Shown in pieces: positions 34,192-42,913 of a stretch of DNA of 64,000 nucleotides. The stretch comes from Anaerolineae bacterium. Its GTDB lineage: Bacteria; Chloroflexota; Anaerolineae; Aggregatilineales; UBA2796. The notes under the pieces were generated by a model, which had not been told where the DNA came from, made no database searches, and was given only the letters and a program-made list of their open reading frames with translations. A program made the position numbers and the translations under genes. The stretch covers positions 1 through 64,000 of the forward strand of contig JAHBVK010000006.1 of NCBI GenBank assembly GCA_019637555.1, in the 5' to 3' direction. Position 1 is the first letter of the stretch; every line of letters begins with the position of its first letter.

Positions 34192-34791
34192 GTGACCATT
34201 TCGAAAGCGACAAACCTAGCTTCTGATCACGCTGCTTCCGCGTCTGACCACTTATCAGACGTAGAACGTGAATTTCTTTTAGCGGAATACAGCGCCCTGC
34301 GAGAAGAAATCTTGAAGCGGATTGAGCTGCAACATCAGTTAATTTTAGGGACTTTGGTGGCTACGGGCACATTCCTGACGGTCTATTTTCAAGCTGGAAT
34401 CGCAGCGGTGCTGCTGGCGTATCCGCCCTTAGCGATGTTCCTCGCCCTATCGTGGTCGCAAAATGATCAGCGCAATCGAGAAATTACGACTTATTTGTCG
34501 CAAAAAGAGGAATTGTTCTTAAGCAACCCGTCGGTGGGTTGGGAACATTCCCGTCGATCAAGCAGATTGTGGTTTTTGGGATCGCGCAAAGTGCTGGCAG
34601 CCCGCGGGATTTTTATCGGCTCTCAGTTACTCACGATCCTACTTTTTGTGCTCAACTTGAATGGATCAACGCAGCCGCTTAGTGTGGAGAACGGGATTCT
34701 GCTTGGCGTGGATGTGGTGCTGATTATTTTGTCCGTCATCATCATTGGCTTTCCAAGCCGAAGCCGCAATACTGCGCCAAAGAGTCAATAA
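34192..34791 (+). CDS. Four-helix membrane protein of unknown function
   Basis: A 199-residue protein. A soluble N-terminus (VEREFLLAEYSALREEILKRI, residues 24-44) leads into a pair of membrane helices (about 49-88), a cytoplasmic segment with NDQRNREITTYLSQKEELFL, and a second pair (about 140-160 and 168-188). The EYxxLRxEIxKRIELQ motif recurs in many hypothetical integral membrane proteins, but the family has no known function. GTG at 34192 is the start. The codon use and lower GC resemble the following accessory genes rather than the core genes. Confidence 0.65.
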   Translation: MTISKATNLASDHAASASDHLSDVEREFLLAEYSALREEILKRIELQHQLILGTLVATGTFLTVYFQAGIAAVLLAYPPLAMFLALSWSQNDQRNREITTYLSQKEELFLSNPSVGWEHSRRSSRLWFLGSRKVLAARGIFIGSQLLTILLFVLNLNGSTQPLSVENGILLGVDVVLIILSVIIIGFPSRSRNTAPKSQ

Positions 34792-34826
34792 ATCTTGTAT
34801 TGTGCGGTATGTCGTGTTACGAGCAG

Positions 34827-35183
34827 CTATTGAATGCTGTCTGTACGACCAATGGATGTATAAAGGAATGCACTAGCTTCGATTAAGAAGGTGACAGCGA
34901 GAAAGAAGAGAGCTAAGTATAGTAAGTTTAGTGCAATCAACTTATCAAAAAAGAGTACGACAATTCCAGAAATGCTCGTCATGCTGGTTAATAAGCCCCA
35001 AATAAGCACTAAAGTTCCATAGATGAAAGCGACTCTACCTCTCAGTTGACCACGGCTTTTTATACTTTTGAGTTGAGGTACGACAAGCCGATTCCGAATA
35101 GCACGCAATCCCTCGTTAATATTGAGAAGGGCGCTGACTGTCATTAGTAGTCCAAATATGACCACCGCGAAATCACCCATCAT
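34827..35183 (-). CDS. Small three-helix membrane protein
   Basis: A 118-residue protein with three hydrophobic segments (about 5-22, 52-76, 85-108) and a basic cytoplasmic loop RNRLVVPQLKSIKSRGQLRGR. No family is recognised. It is convergent with the preceding four-helix protein and lies just beside the truncated DUF1801 copy. Gene reality is supported by the clear helix pattern and an initial Met-Met; function is unknown. Confidence 0.6.
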   Translation of the reverse strand: MMGDFAVVIFGLLMTVSALLNINEGLRAIRNRLVVPQLKSIKSRGQLRGRVAFIYGTLVLIWGLLTSMTSISGIVVLFFDKLIALNLLYLALFFLAVTFLIEASAFLYTSIGRTDSIQ

Positions 35184-35194
35184 GGCTTTCCTCG

Positions 35195-35320
35195 CTACCT
35201 GATCCGTTCCTATGCGTCAGGCGCGGCAGCTTTGATCGCGTCGCGGAGGGCAATCAGTTTGTGCTGCACGTCGGCGGGCGCGGCGGCGATGTAGTCGGAT
35301 ACGTTGGTGAGTGTGGTCAT
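35195..35320 (-). pseudogene. Truncated second copy of the DUF1801 gene
   Basis: About 120 bp match the 5' end of the intact gene at 33855-33979 with about eight mismatches by eye. It begins with ATG at 35320, reads like the first 36 codons (MTTLTNVSDYIAAAPADV) and then hits TAG where the intact gene has CAG. Homology stops soon after. This is a remnant of a duplication or rearrangement around 34.0-35.3 kb. Confidence 0.85.
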
Positions 35321-35498
35321 GGTTCACATATACCCAGTTTCAGGTGTGAATTAGGACTATAGGTCGATGGCTGATCATGGCAACTCATATTCCTTACATT
35401 CATGATAAGCTTAGTTTACAATACTCCAACTCGATATTCTTTTGCCCGTCGTCAAAGATAAGCTCAGTATCGGAAGTTTCAAACGAGAGGCTAGGGTG

Positions 35499-36713
35499 AT
35501 GTTAACCAGTCTGCGATTCAAGAACTGGCGAAGCCTCGCCGAACAAACAATCAATTTCACGCCGATCACTGTGCTGATCGGGGCAAATTCGGCTGGCAAA
35601 TCGAACATCATCGACGCTTTATATTTTCTGCGCGAAGCCGTCACCACTGATCCCGAAAATGCGATGCGGGTTCGAGGCTGGGAAGATTCCGTGAGGACTC
35701 TGGGAAAAGCGCCAGAGGACAATATTGAGCTGGAAATTGGTTATCGTCTGAATTCAACCAATGAGTTTTTTTACAAAATCGCCAATCAACAATTGTATGA
35801 TATGAGGTTTGGTGACGATGTTCATTGGTATTCTGAGACATTAAGGGACCAGAACAACAATATCATTCTTCAGACCAATGATTATTTTGATTCTGAGACT
35901 GAAAAATACACTGTGGCGGGGCGTGTAGCAAAGGTAGTTGCAGAGGGGAAATCTGAAGCAACAGAGGTTCCATTTTCCGGTCATCTGGTGCTGCCTGCGC
36001 TAGGACGATTGGGGTCGTACCCTGAGAGTCAAAGCGTCTACCAATTCATCTCGCAACGATGGCAACTGCTAGACGAATTTGCCAACGCATCTCTGGCACA
36101 AGCAAATTCGGATGCTGGCGAGGTCTACCTTGTAGATCGTTGTGCTGAGAACGTTCCAGCAATGCTAGATTTTATGCATAAACGGCATCCCCACGTGTTC
36201 AACGAGATGCAGGAGACGTTACGTTATCTGGTCAGCCATGTCGAAAATTTGGAAACCGCTGCTGATGAACGGGAAACGCGCCTTGAAATTCAAGAAAAAA
36301 TCCGTCATGTCGAAGGCGCACCTACTGTTTCGGCGGGCACGAAGCGATTGATCGGCATTCTTACCGCTTACTACGCGCTAGAGATGCGTTCTCCTGAAGT
36401 GCCGGGATTGATCGTGTTGGAAGAACCGGATATGGCGGTACATCCACTGTTGCTGCGGCGTTTGGTAGAGCAACTGCGCATTTTTACGGAGCAGGACGGA
36501 AAGCCCCGACAGTTCATCATCACCACTCATAATCCAGCATTGCTAAATCTTTTCGAGCCGAAAGAAGTAAGGATTGTGGAGCGCAATGAAGCAGGCGAGA
36601 CGAGCGTCCGTCAAGCCGATGAGGTAATGATCGAGAAATGGCGTGAGCAAACTGGCGACTATAATCTTGGCGATCTATGGACGACCCGTTTACTAGGTGG
36701 TGTTCCTCAATGA
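35499..36713 (+). CDS. AAA ATPase (AAA_21/OLD-like)
   Basis: A 404-residue SMC/RecF-like ATPase. N-terminal LTSLRFKNWRSLAEQTINF leads to Walker A GANSAGKSN; the C-terminal half has SAGTKRLIGILTAYYAL (signature region), Walker B LIVLEEPDMAVHP and the H-loop FIITTHNPALL. This is the COG1106/AAA_21 layout found in defence ATPases. ATG at 35499 follows GAGAGGCTAGG. Its stop overlaps the ATG of the next gene (ATGA), so the two proteins are made together. A two-gene anti-phage module is likely by family knowledge, but not proven by this sequence. Confidence 0.88.
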   Translation: MLTSLRFKNWRSLAEQTINFTPITVLIGANSAGKSNIIDALYFLREAVTTDPENAMRVRGWEDSVRTLGKAPEDNIELEIGYRLNSTNEFFYKIANQQLYDMRFGDDVHWYSETLRDQNNNIILQTNDYFDSETEKYTVAGRVAKVVAEGKSEATEVPFSGHLVLPALGRLGSYPESQSVYQFISQRWQLLDEFANASLAQANSDAGEVYLVDRCAENVPAMLDFMHKRHPHVFNEMQETLRYLVSHVENLETAADERETRLEIQEKIRHVEGAPTVSAGTKRLIGILTAYYALEMRSPEVPGLIVLEEPDMAVHPLLLRRLVEQLRIFTEQDGKPRQFIITTHNPALLNLFEPKEVRIVERNEAGETSVRQADEVMIEKWREQTGDYNLGDLWTTRLLGGVPQ

Positions 36714-37294
36714 CGCCTACCGTATGGCTGATTTCAGAAGACCCTTCTGATAGCGAAGTTGTTCGGTTAATCCTAGAAAAGAAGTCTATTGCAGCACGCG
36801 TTGAGCCAGTTCTCATCCCCAACAATCGAACTGGCATTTTCAATTTGGTACGTAACGATACGTTAATCACACTCATTGAGACAACCTTATCGCAAATGCA
36901 GCCGCAAGATTGCCTTGGGGTGCTAATTGACGCGGAATTTGAAAAACCAAGAAAAGACAGAAAAGATCACAAGCGCATCGCTGAAATCTGCGCTCAATAT
37001 TCAGAGCGTGCTGCCCTAATTTTAGCTATACAAGAGATCGAAGCATGGTTACTCGCTGACTCAGGGATTTGTGCGTATCTTGGAGAACAAGCAGCAAATC
37101 ACGATCACCGACCATCTCCAAAAGAATATCTAGAGGGGTTATTGCGGCACAAGAAACGACGGCGTTGGAGTGGAGCGGATCGCCGAATGGTGATGCAGCA
37201 ATTGGTTGGCGACGGCGATCAACACAGTCCATCAATGGGTAAAGCATTGCGGAAACTACGTGAGCATCTCAGGAAGTCCGATGATACCGCGTGA
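36710..37294 (+). CDS. TOPRIM-like DUF4276-type protein, partner of the AAA ATPase
   Basis: A 194-residue protein translated from an ATGA overlap with the ATPase gene. Motifs: WLISEDPSDSEVVRLIL (acidic first site), CLGVLIDAEFEKP (central D-x-E), and LILAIQEIEAWLLADSG (E-x-x-EAWLLAD), the order found in DUF4276/TOPRIM-like nuclease partners of AAA_21 ATPases. TOPRIM folds use such acidic residues to bind metal and cut nucleic acid. I would expect a cleaving effector controlled by the ATPase. The family call is from motif memory and should be tested by a profile search. Confidence 0.7.
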   Translation: MTPTVWLISEDPSDSEVVRLILEKKSIAARVEPVLIPNNRTGIFNLVRNDTLITLIETTLSQMQPQDCLGVLIDAEFEKPRKDRKDHKRIAEICAQYSERAALILAIQEIEAWLLADSGICAYLGEQAANHDHRPSPKEYLEGLLRHKKRRRWSGADRRMVMQQLVGDGDQHSPSMGKALRKLREHLRKSDDTA

Positions 37295-37391
37295 TTTCGG
37301 TTTCTATTTAGAACTTCGTTCCCTCGCCCAAATCTCCTCCTGATCGACGCATCATACTGGCACAACCTTGAAGCGCTGCGTGGCGAGACGA

Positions 37392-38060
37392 TTAGGCGGT
37401 GCCGTAGACCTGCGGCTGCACATCATCGAAGCGGCGTCGCAATATGAGAGACAGCACCCACAATAAAATCCACGACAATTCCGCCACGTAGGAACCGAAG
37501 ATCAGGGCAACCGGGATCGACAGCGCGAAGACGAACAGCAGCACCAAACTACGCAGGAAGTAATAGCGGATCAGGCGCGGCGAGACTTCGGGATCGATCA
37601 GGCGATGATGGCGCGAGATGTGCCACCAGAGGGAGAGCTGCGCTAGCGACGCCGCCATCACCACCAGCGCGTAAATGATCGCTGCGATGGGTTGATCGCC
37701 GTAACGCCCGATCAGGGAGGTGGGGATCGGCATGAAGGCGATTGTCATGAGCAAGATCAGGTTCAGCCAGATCAAGCCGCCATCGTAGCGGCGCACCAGC
37801 CGGAAGACGCGGTGATGTGCCGTCCAATACAGCGCGATCACCAGAAAGCCGATGATGAAGCTGATGAACTGCGGGAAGGCGTCGATCAGTGCTTTGGGCA
37901 GTTCGACGGCAAGATCGCCGCTGAGTTCGGGGATGCGGATGTCCAGCGCCAGCAGCGTGATGGCAATGGCGAAGACGGCATCGCTGAAGAAGACGATACG
38001 CTCCAAGGCGGTATCGTCGCTGTGGGGTTCGGCTGCTTGATGTACGGGTTTTCTGGTCAT
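37392..38060 (-). CDS. TMEM175-family potassium channel
   Basis: A 222-residue membrane protein with six helices. The N-terminal ALERIVFFSDAVFAIAITLLALDIRIPEL contains the FSDAVFAIAxT selectivity motif of the TMEM175 (formerly DUF1211) family; bacterial members form tetrameric K+ channels. YWTAHHRVFRLVRRYDGGL and WLNLILLMTIAFMPIPTSLI follow as expected. It is alone on the minus strand, with no obvious link to the preceding ATPase pair. Confidence 0.93.
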   Translation of the reverse strand: MTRKPVHQAAEPHSDDTALERIVFFSDAVFAIAITLLALDIRIPELSGDLAVELPKALIDAFPQFISFIIGFLVIALYWTAHHRVFRLVRRYDGGLIWLNLILLMTIAFMPIPTSLIGRYGDQPIAAIIYALVVMAASLAQLSLWWHISRHHRLIDPEVSPRLIRYYFLRSLVLLFVFALSIPVALIFGSYVAELSWILLWVLSLILRRRFDDVQPQVYGTA

Positions 38061-38205
38061 GGTTGTACTTCTTCGCGCGGTTTTGTATCAGACAAACAAT
38101 GGAGAGCTACAGCGGTTGATGGCTGCCCGCTATAGCTCAGGCTGATCAACGCTAGTCTAGCCCGCTGCTGCCGTCATCTGCTGCTGCAATTGCTAGATTC
38201 GGGAA

Positions 38206-39060
38206 CTATAGCCCAGTCTTAATCGCTGGATCGGCGGCGTGAGCGCGGGAGAGGTAAGTTGCGCCTTCCACCACTACCACCACAACAGCGGCGATCACAT
38301 GGATCACGACGGTGATCCAGAAAGCGGATTGATCCCCAGAGAGTACGCCAGAGAATGACAGCGCCGCATCCGTCGCCGCGTGGAAGATCGTCACCAGCAA
38401 GATGCTGCCATGGGTATTGTTGAAAATCCACGACACCAGCACACTATCTGCCATGGCAAAGAGCACAAAGCCGAGATAGGGCCATGTCGATTGCCCCGTA
38501 CCGTTGATCAGGAACAGCGGCGTATGCCAGACACCCCACAGCAAGCCGAGCAGCAGCGCCGCCGGCAATGCCGACATGCGCGCCTGCAACCGTGGCAGCA
38601 CAAAGCCGCGCCAAGCCAGTTCCTCGGTGATCCACAGCTTAGCACCAAACAGGAAGAAATAGGAGACCGCGCCACCGAGCGACATCGCAATGCCAGTGGG
38701 CACACTGCTGCCGAGCAGCGAAGAGACAACGGCGCTGATCGCCGCCAGCAGGATTGGCACAAGGAGAGCGAGGACATACCACTGCACATCAACGCGCCAG
38801 CGGATCAGGCGCTGCCACAGTTCGGTGATCGCGGCACGCCCTCCTGCCAGCGCTGCAACGATTAGCACGGCAGCGGTCAGCGCGAAGTAGGCAAAGAAAC
38901 TATCAGGAAGGTGGAACGAGATTCTGCCTTGTTGTTCAAGAATGTACGTTTCCCAGACCAGCCAACTGAGCAGGAACGCTAAGATGAAGAATAACAGCAC
39001 CTGATAACGCTTGACGAAACTTCCCGATGAGACGGGAGCTGACGAACGGAGCGTTGACAT
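38206..39060 (-). CDS. CPBP-family intramembrane glutamic protease
   Basis: A 284-residue polytopic membrane protein of the CAAX-protease/bacteriocin-processing (Abi, Rce1-like) family. The catalytic motifs are ITEELAWRGFVLPRLQ (EExxxR), LLGLLWGVWHTPLF (second conserved His) and ILLVTIFHAATDAAL (third His). About eight helices are seen. Bacterial members process peptides or lipoproteins, and some protect against bacteriocins. It stands alone on the minus strand, divergent from the TetR gene by about 230 bp. Confidence 0.93.
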   Translation of the reverse strand: MSTLRSSAPVSSGSFVKRYQVLLFFILAFLLSWLVWETYILEQQGRISFHLPDSFFAYFALTAAVLIVAALAGGRAAITELWQRLIRWRVDVQWYVLALLVPILLAAISAVVSSLLGSSVPTGIAMSLGGAVSYFFLFGAKLWITEELAWRGFVLPRLQARMSALPAALLLGLLWGVWHTPLFLINGTGQSTWPYLGFVLFAMADSVLVSWIFNNTHGSILLVTIFHAATDAALSFSGVLSGDQSAFWITVVIHVIAAVVVVVVEGATYLSRAHAADPAIKTGL

Positions 39061-39263
39061 TGGAGCTTCTCCCTGTAGCGATTTAGGCTAGAGGTACCTA
39101 ACGGGGAAGTCGCTGTCTGACTATCCGCGACACGGGATGTGGCAGCGGCTAGCGCGAGGTCTAGCCAGATACGATGATCTGTGATTCTAGCAACAATCAT
39201 AGTGGTTCGCCGCACTTTCTAGTAGTCGATCAGTATTACCTCCCGCCGCCCCGTGAGCGCCAC

Positions 39264-39291
39264 TTGACAGCATCGGTAAAGTGCATAAACT
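39264..39291 (+). promoter_or_regulatory. Promoter of the TetR-glycosyltransferase operon
   Basis: -35 TTGACA (39264-39269), a 16-bp spacer, and -10 TAAACT (39286-39291). Transcription would start at about 39298, inside the palindrome at 39296-39313. Confidence 0.65.
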
Positions 39292-39295
39292 TGGA

Positions 39296-39313
39296 TGAAT
39301 GAATATTCATTCA
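39296..39313. promoter_or_regulatory. TetR-type operator palindrome
   Basis: TGAATGAATATTCATTCA is a perfect 18-bp palindrome, typical of TetR-family operators, lying over the predicted transcription start and just before the TetR coding start. Autorepression is the likely result. Confidence 0.85.
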
Positions 39314-39333
39314 GTATGCTGAATAGGCGTTCA

Positions 39334-39972
39334 ATGAGCAGTAATAATCTGATTCAGGAGCAGTTGATCGCGGCGCGGCGGGGGCAGATATTGGAGGCGG
39401 CAGCACAGGTATTCGCCAAAAAGGGCTTTCAGCGCAGCACGATCAAGGACATCGCTCAGACCGCCGGAATCGCAGACGGCACCATCTATTTGTATTTCAA
39501 GCATAAGGACGATCTACTGCTGGGGTTGCTAGATCGCTTGACCCAAGCGGGAGAGCAAGCGCGGCAGTTCGAGCAGGTAGGCGAAACCGACATTGAGAGT
39601 TGGCTGAGAAGCTATCTGAGCCAGCAGTTCATGGTCATGAAACTGCCACAGATCGAGGCGTTTCGCGTCATCATCGCTGAAATGCTGACCAATGAGACGT
39701 TCCGCGAACGTGCCTTCGCGCAAATCTTCCAGCCGACGTTCGACGCTATAGAGGCACAACTACGGCAGTGGTCGGCAGCGGGATTACTGCCAGCGGCTGA
39801 TTGGGAACTGGTGATGCGTGTCCATTCGGGCAGCGTGCTTGGCTTGATCACTTATGTGTTGATCGGCGATAAGCGACTGGCGGAACGCTGGCAGGATCTG
39901 CCGGAACTGCTGACACGACTGCTGCTCGATGGAATTAATGGCGTTATGGGAACAGAGGGCAGAGATGGCTAA
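39334..39972 (+). CDS. TetR-family transcriptional regulator
   Basis: A 212-residue regulator. The N-terminal DNA-binding domain reads RRGQILEAAAQVFAKKGFQR, STIKDIAQTAGIADGTIYLYF and KHKDDLLLGLLDR, the TetR signature. The C-terminal ligand domain is diverse as usual. The start at 39334 is preferred because the palindromic operator and predicted transcription start occupy 39291-39313; an ATG at 39316 is possible. The stop overlaps the glycosyltransferase start by 8 nt, so the two genes are coupled, and the glycosyltransferase is probably the regulated function. Confidence 0.92.
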   Translation: MSSNNLIQEQLIAARRGQILEAAAQVFAKKGFQRSTIKDIAQTAGIADGTIYLYFKHKDDLLLGLLDRLTQAGEQARQFEQVGETDIESWLRSYLSQQFMVMKLPQIEAFRVIIAEMLTNETFRERAFAQIFQPTFDAIEAQLRQWSAAGLLPAADWELVMRVHSGSVLGLITYVLIGDKRLAERWQDLPELLTRLLLDGINGVMGTEGRDG

Positions 39973-41263
39973 TCGGACGATGATCAGGGCGGGAGCGACC
40001 ATCGCTATCCTCGCTTCAGGATCACGCGGGGATGTGCAGCCTTACATCGCGTTGGGCAAGGGGCTGAAGGACGCGGGTTACCACGTCAGCATACTGACCA
40101 GCGAGGATTTTGCTGAACTGGTCAGCAAGGCAGGGTTGGATTTTCGATCAAGCGGGATCAGCGTGGAAGCGCTGCTGCAAACGGATGAGTGGCGCAAGAC
40201 GATTGAAGGCGGCAATTTTCTGGCGATCATGGCGCGGATGAACCAAGAAATGAAAAGTCGTGCCGATCAATTAGCGCGCCAGCTTCCGAGTTTGCTGCAA
40301 GGCGTCGATTTGATCGTGGCGGGGATGAGCGGCATGGGTGGTGGCTTTTCAGCGGCAGAAAAGCTGAATATTCCGTTCATCCAAGCTTATGTCATGCCGC
40401 TGACCCCTACCAGCAGTTACCCTAGCCCGCTGACCCCAACGCTGCCCGCAGCGCTGGGAGGTTTGCTCAACCGCCCCTCTTTTCACCTGATGCGCCAGAT
40501 GCTGTGGCAAACTGTACGCGTAGGGGAGATCAGCACCCGTCGTGAACTGGGCATGAAGCGCCCTTCCATGTGGGGTCCTTATCGGCATTTGCGGCAGCAG
40601 CGAACTCCTATCCTGTACGGCTACAGCCAGCATGTTGTTCCGCGCCCCGACGATTGGGATGAGATGAATCAGGTTACGGGCTACTGGTTCCTTGACGCGC
40701 CACAAGATTACACACCACTCGCCGAACTGGTCAGCTTTCTGGAAGCGGGCACACCCCCGATTTATATTGGCTTCGGCAGTATGGCGAACCGCAGTCCTGA
40801 AGATACGGCGCGGTTGGCGATTCGGGCACTTCAGTTGAGCGGTCAGCGCGGTGTGCTGGCGTCAGGCTGGGGTGGTATGAGCAGCGCCGAGCTACCGGAC
40901 AGCGTCTATATGCTGCCCGCCGCCCCGCATAGCTGGCTGTTCCCACGGATGGCGGCGGTCGTCCATCATGGCGGCGCAGGGACAACGGCAGCGGGTCTAC
41001 GCGCGGGAGTCCCCTCGATCATCGTGCCGTTTTTCGGTGATCAGGCATTCTGGGGACAGCGTACAGCGGCACTCGGTGTTGGTACCGCGCCGATCTCGCG
41101 CCGCAAACTGACCGCCGAACGGTTAGCCGCCGCGATCCGGCAATCAGTTGCTGACACGGAGATGCGCGGGCGGGCTGCTGCCCTCGGTGAGAAAATCCGC
41201 GCTGAAGATGGAGTGGCACGGGCAGTTTCGCTGGTGCAGCAGTCCACCGCTACGCTGGTTTGA
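39965..41263 (+). CDS. Family 1 glycosyltransferase (UGT/macrolide-type)
   Basis: A 432-residue GT-B-fold glycosyltransferase of family GT1. IAILASGSRGDVQPYIALG at the N-terminus and IYIGFGSMANRSPEDT, VHHGGAGTTAAGLRAG and PSIIVPFFGDQAFW at the C-terminus are the GT1 acceptor and sugar-nucleotide signature regions. This layout fits sterol 3-beta-glucosyltransferase-like, macrolide and vancomycin glycosyltransferases. It could modify a lipid or inactivate a small molecule; TetR control supports an inducible detoxification or lipid-modification role (inference). The start at 39965 lies within the TetR gene's end. Confidence 0.93.
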   Translation: MANRTMIRAGATIAILASGSRGDVQPYIALGKGLKDAGYHVSILTSEDFAELVSKAGLDFRSSGISVEALLQTDEWRKTIEGGNFLAIMARMNQEMKSRADQLARQLPSLLQGVDLIVAGMSGMGGGFSAAEKLNIPFIQAYVMPLTPTSSYPSPLTPTLPAALGGLLNRPSFHLMRQMLWQTVRVGEISTRRELGMKRPSMWGPYRHLRQQRTPILYGYSQHVVPRPDDWDEMNQVTGYWFLDAPQDYTPLAELVSFLEAGTPPIYIGFGSMANRSPEDTARLAIRALQLSGQRGVLASGWGGMSSAELPDSVYMLPAAPHSWLFPRMAAVVHHGGAGTTAAGLRAGVPSIIVPFFGDQAFWGQRTAALGVGTAPISRRKLTAERLAAAIRQSVADTEMRGRAAALGEKIRAEDGVARAVSLVQQSTATLV

Positions 41264-41355
41264 GACCGCGAATTTTTACCGACCTATTAGACTCAAGGGA
41301 CTATATTCTGTGTAATAATTGCCACAGATTATGGTTCATCCGAGGTTGCCCGTTC

Positions 41356-42870
41356 ATGCGTACACAACGCACTCGCATCGTGGTCATCGTTTGTGCTTTG
41401 CTGATCAGCACGATTGCGGCAGCGATCCCCTCCGCGACAATTGTCCGCGCTCAGGAGGACGTGCCGCGCTTCAAAGAAACTCGCTGCCGCTTCCAAGAGC
41501 CGGAAGACACCAAGATCACCTGCGGTGATCTGTACGTTTATGAGGATCGCACGGATCCCGACAACAGCAATGTGATCCGGCTGCATGTGGCGGTGATCAA
41601 AGCGAGATCGCGCACGGCTTACGGCGATCCGATCATTTACCTTGAGGGCGGTCCCGGCGGCGAGACGCTGGATTCGCTGAGCTTCTCCTATCCGCAGTAT
41701 TTCACCAAGCTGGCGCAGAAACGCGATCTGATCTTCTTCGATCAGCGGGGTGTAGGCTTGTCGCGTCCGGCGCTGGACTGTCGGGAGATCGAGTTCAGCC
41801 GCGTGGACATCTTGCGTCGGGCGGTGACCACCAAACAGGCGGAGGAAGAATACAACCTCGCTCTGCAAGCTTGCCGCGAACGTCTGCAAGAAGATGGCAT
41901 CAACCTTGCGGCGTACAACAGCGCGGAGAACGCCAGCGACGTAGCCGAACTGCTGCAAACCCTCGGCTATTCAGAGTGGAATCTCTACGGCATCAGCTAT
42001 GGCACACGTCTGGCGCTGACCGTGATGCGCGATCATCCTGATGGCGTTCGCAGTGTGGTGTTGGATTCCACGTATCCGCCGAATGCCTCGCTGTACACCG
42101 ATATTCCCCGCAGCGCAGATCGCGCCTTCACCGCGCTGTTCGATGGCTGCTCGACGGAACCACGCTGCAACCGCGCTTATCCCAAGCTGGAGAGCGCCTT
42201 CTTCAAGTTGATGGACGATCTCAACGAAGACCCGCCGAGCGTCACGGTGCGCTATCAGGGCAAACGCTATCCAGTGGTGGTGACGGGTGCGCGGGTGATG
42301 GACGAAATGTTCAGCCTGATGTACTCCACCAGTGTGATCCCCTACATTCCCAGCTTGATCTGGGAGATGAAAGACGGCAACTTCGAGCGGATGGCGGAAC
42401 TGATCCTTGAGGATAACATCGGCACGCGATCCAGCGTGAGTACAGGCATGTACTGGTCGGTGCAGTGCAGTGAGGAAGTGCCCTTCTCCAGCGAGACGGA
42501 ATTGGTAAACGCCGATGCGCTGTTCCCCGAACAGATGGGCGTTTTCGGTGGCGGCGATGCCTACTCAATCTGCCAGTTCTGGGATGTGACGCACGCCCCT
42601 GAGATCGAGAACGAGGCAGTGGTTAGCGACATTCCGACTCTGGTGCTGGCGGGTGAGTACGATCCGATCACGCCGCCGAGTTATGGTGTGCTTGCTGCTA
42701 AGACGCTGCGGAATTCGTTCTATTTCGAGTTCCCCGGTATCGGTCATGGTGCGAGTGTCTCCGGTATTTGCCCTAGCAGCATCATGCAGCAGTTCCTCGA
42801 AAATCCGGGACGCAAGCCAAGCAGCGCCTGCATCCGCCGGATGGAAGGTCCTGATTTCGTGATCGAGTAG
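41356..42870 (+). CDS. Secreted alpha/beta hydrolase with TAP-like C-terminal domain
   Basis: A 504-residue exported hydrolase related to tripeptidyl/proline aminopeptidases. Residues 1-33 are a signal peptide ending near VRAQ. IYLEGGPGGETLDS holds the oxyanion-loop GGPG, LIFFDQRGVGLSRP the DQRG motif, LYGISYGTRLAL the nucleophile Ser, LAGEYDPITPPSYG the acidic residue and FPGIGHGASVSGIC the His. The last 100 residues match the TAP-like C-terminal domain. It would cleave peptides outside the cell. Monocistronic; ATG 41356 chosen because it gives the signal peptide. Confidence 0.92.
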   Translation: MRTQRTRIVVIVCALLISTIAAAIPSATIVRAQEDVPRFKETRCRFQEPEDTKITCGDLYVYEDRTDPDNSNVIRLHVAVIKARSRTAYGDPIIYLEGGPGGETLDSLSFSYPQYFTKLAQKRDLIFFDQRGVGLSRPALDCREIEFSRVDILRRAVTTKQAEEEYNLALQACRERLQEDGINLAAYNSAENASDVAELLQTLGYSEWNLYGISYGTRLALTVMRDHPDGVRSVVLDSTYPPNASLYTDIPRSADRAFTALFDGCSTEPRCNRAYPKLESAFFKLMDDLNEDPPSVTVRYQGKRYPVVVTGARVMDEMFSLMYSTSVIPYIPSLIWEMKDGNFERMAELILEDNIGTRSSVSTGMYWSVQCSEEVPFSSETELVNADALFPEQMGVFGGGDAYSICQFWDVTHAPEIENEAVVSDIPTLVLAGEYDPITPPSYGVLAAKTLRNSFYFEFPGIGHGASVSGICPSSIMQQFLENPGRKPSSACIRRMEGPDFVIE

Positions 42871-42913
42871 GCGGCACGCGGCGCGTCATCGTTGGGCAAT
42901 GGCAAGCGCTGCG

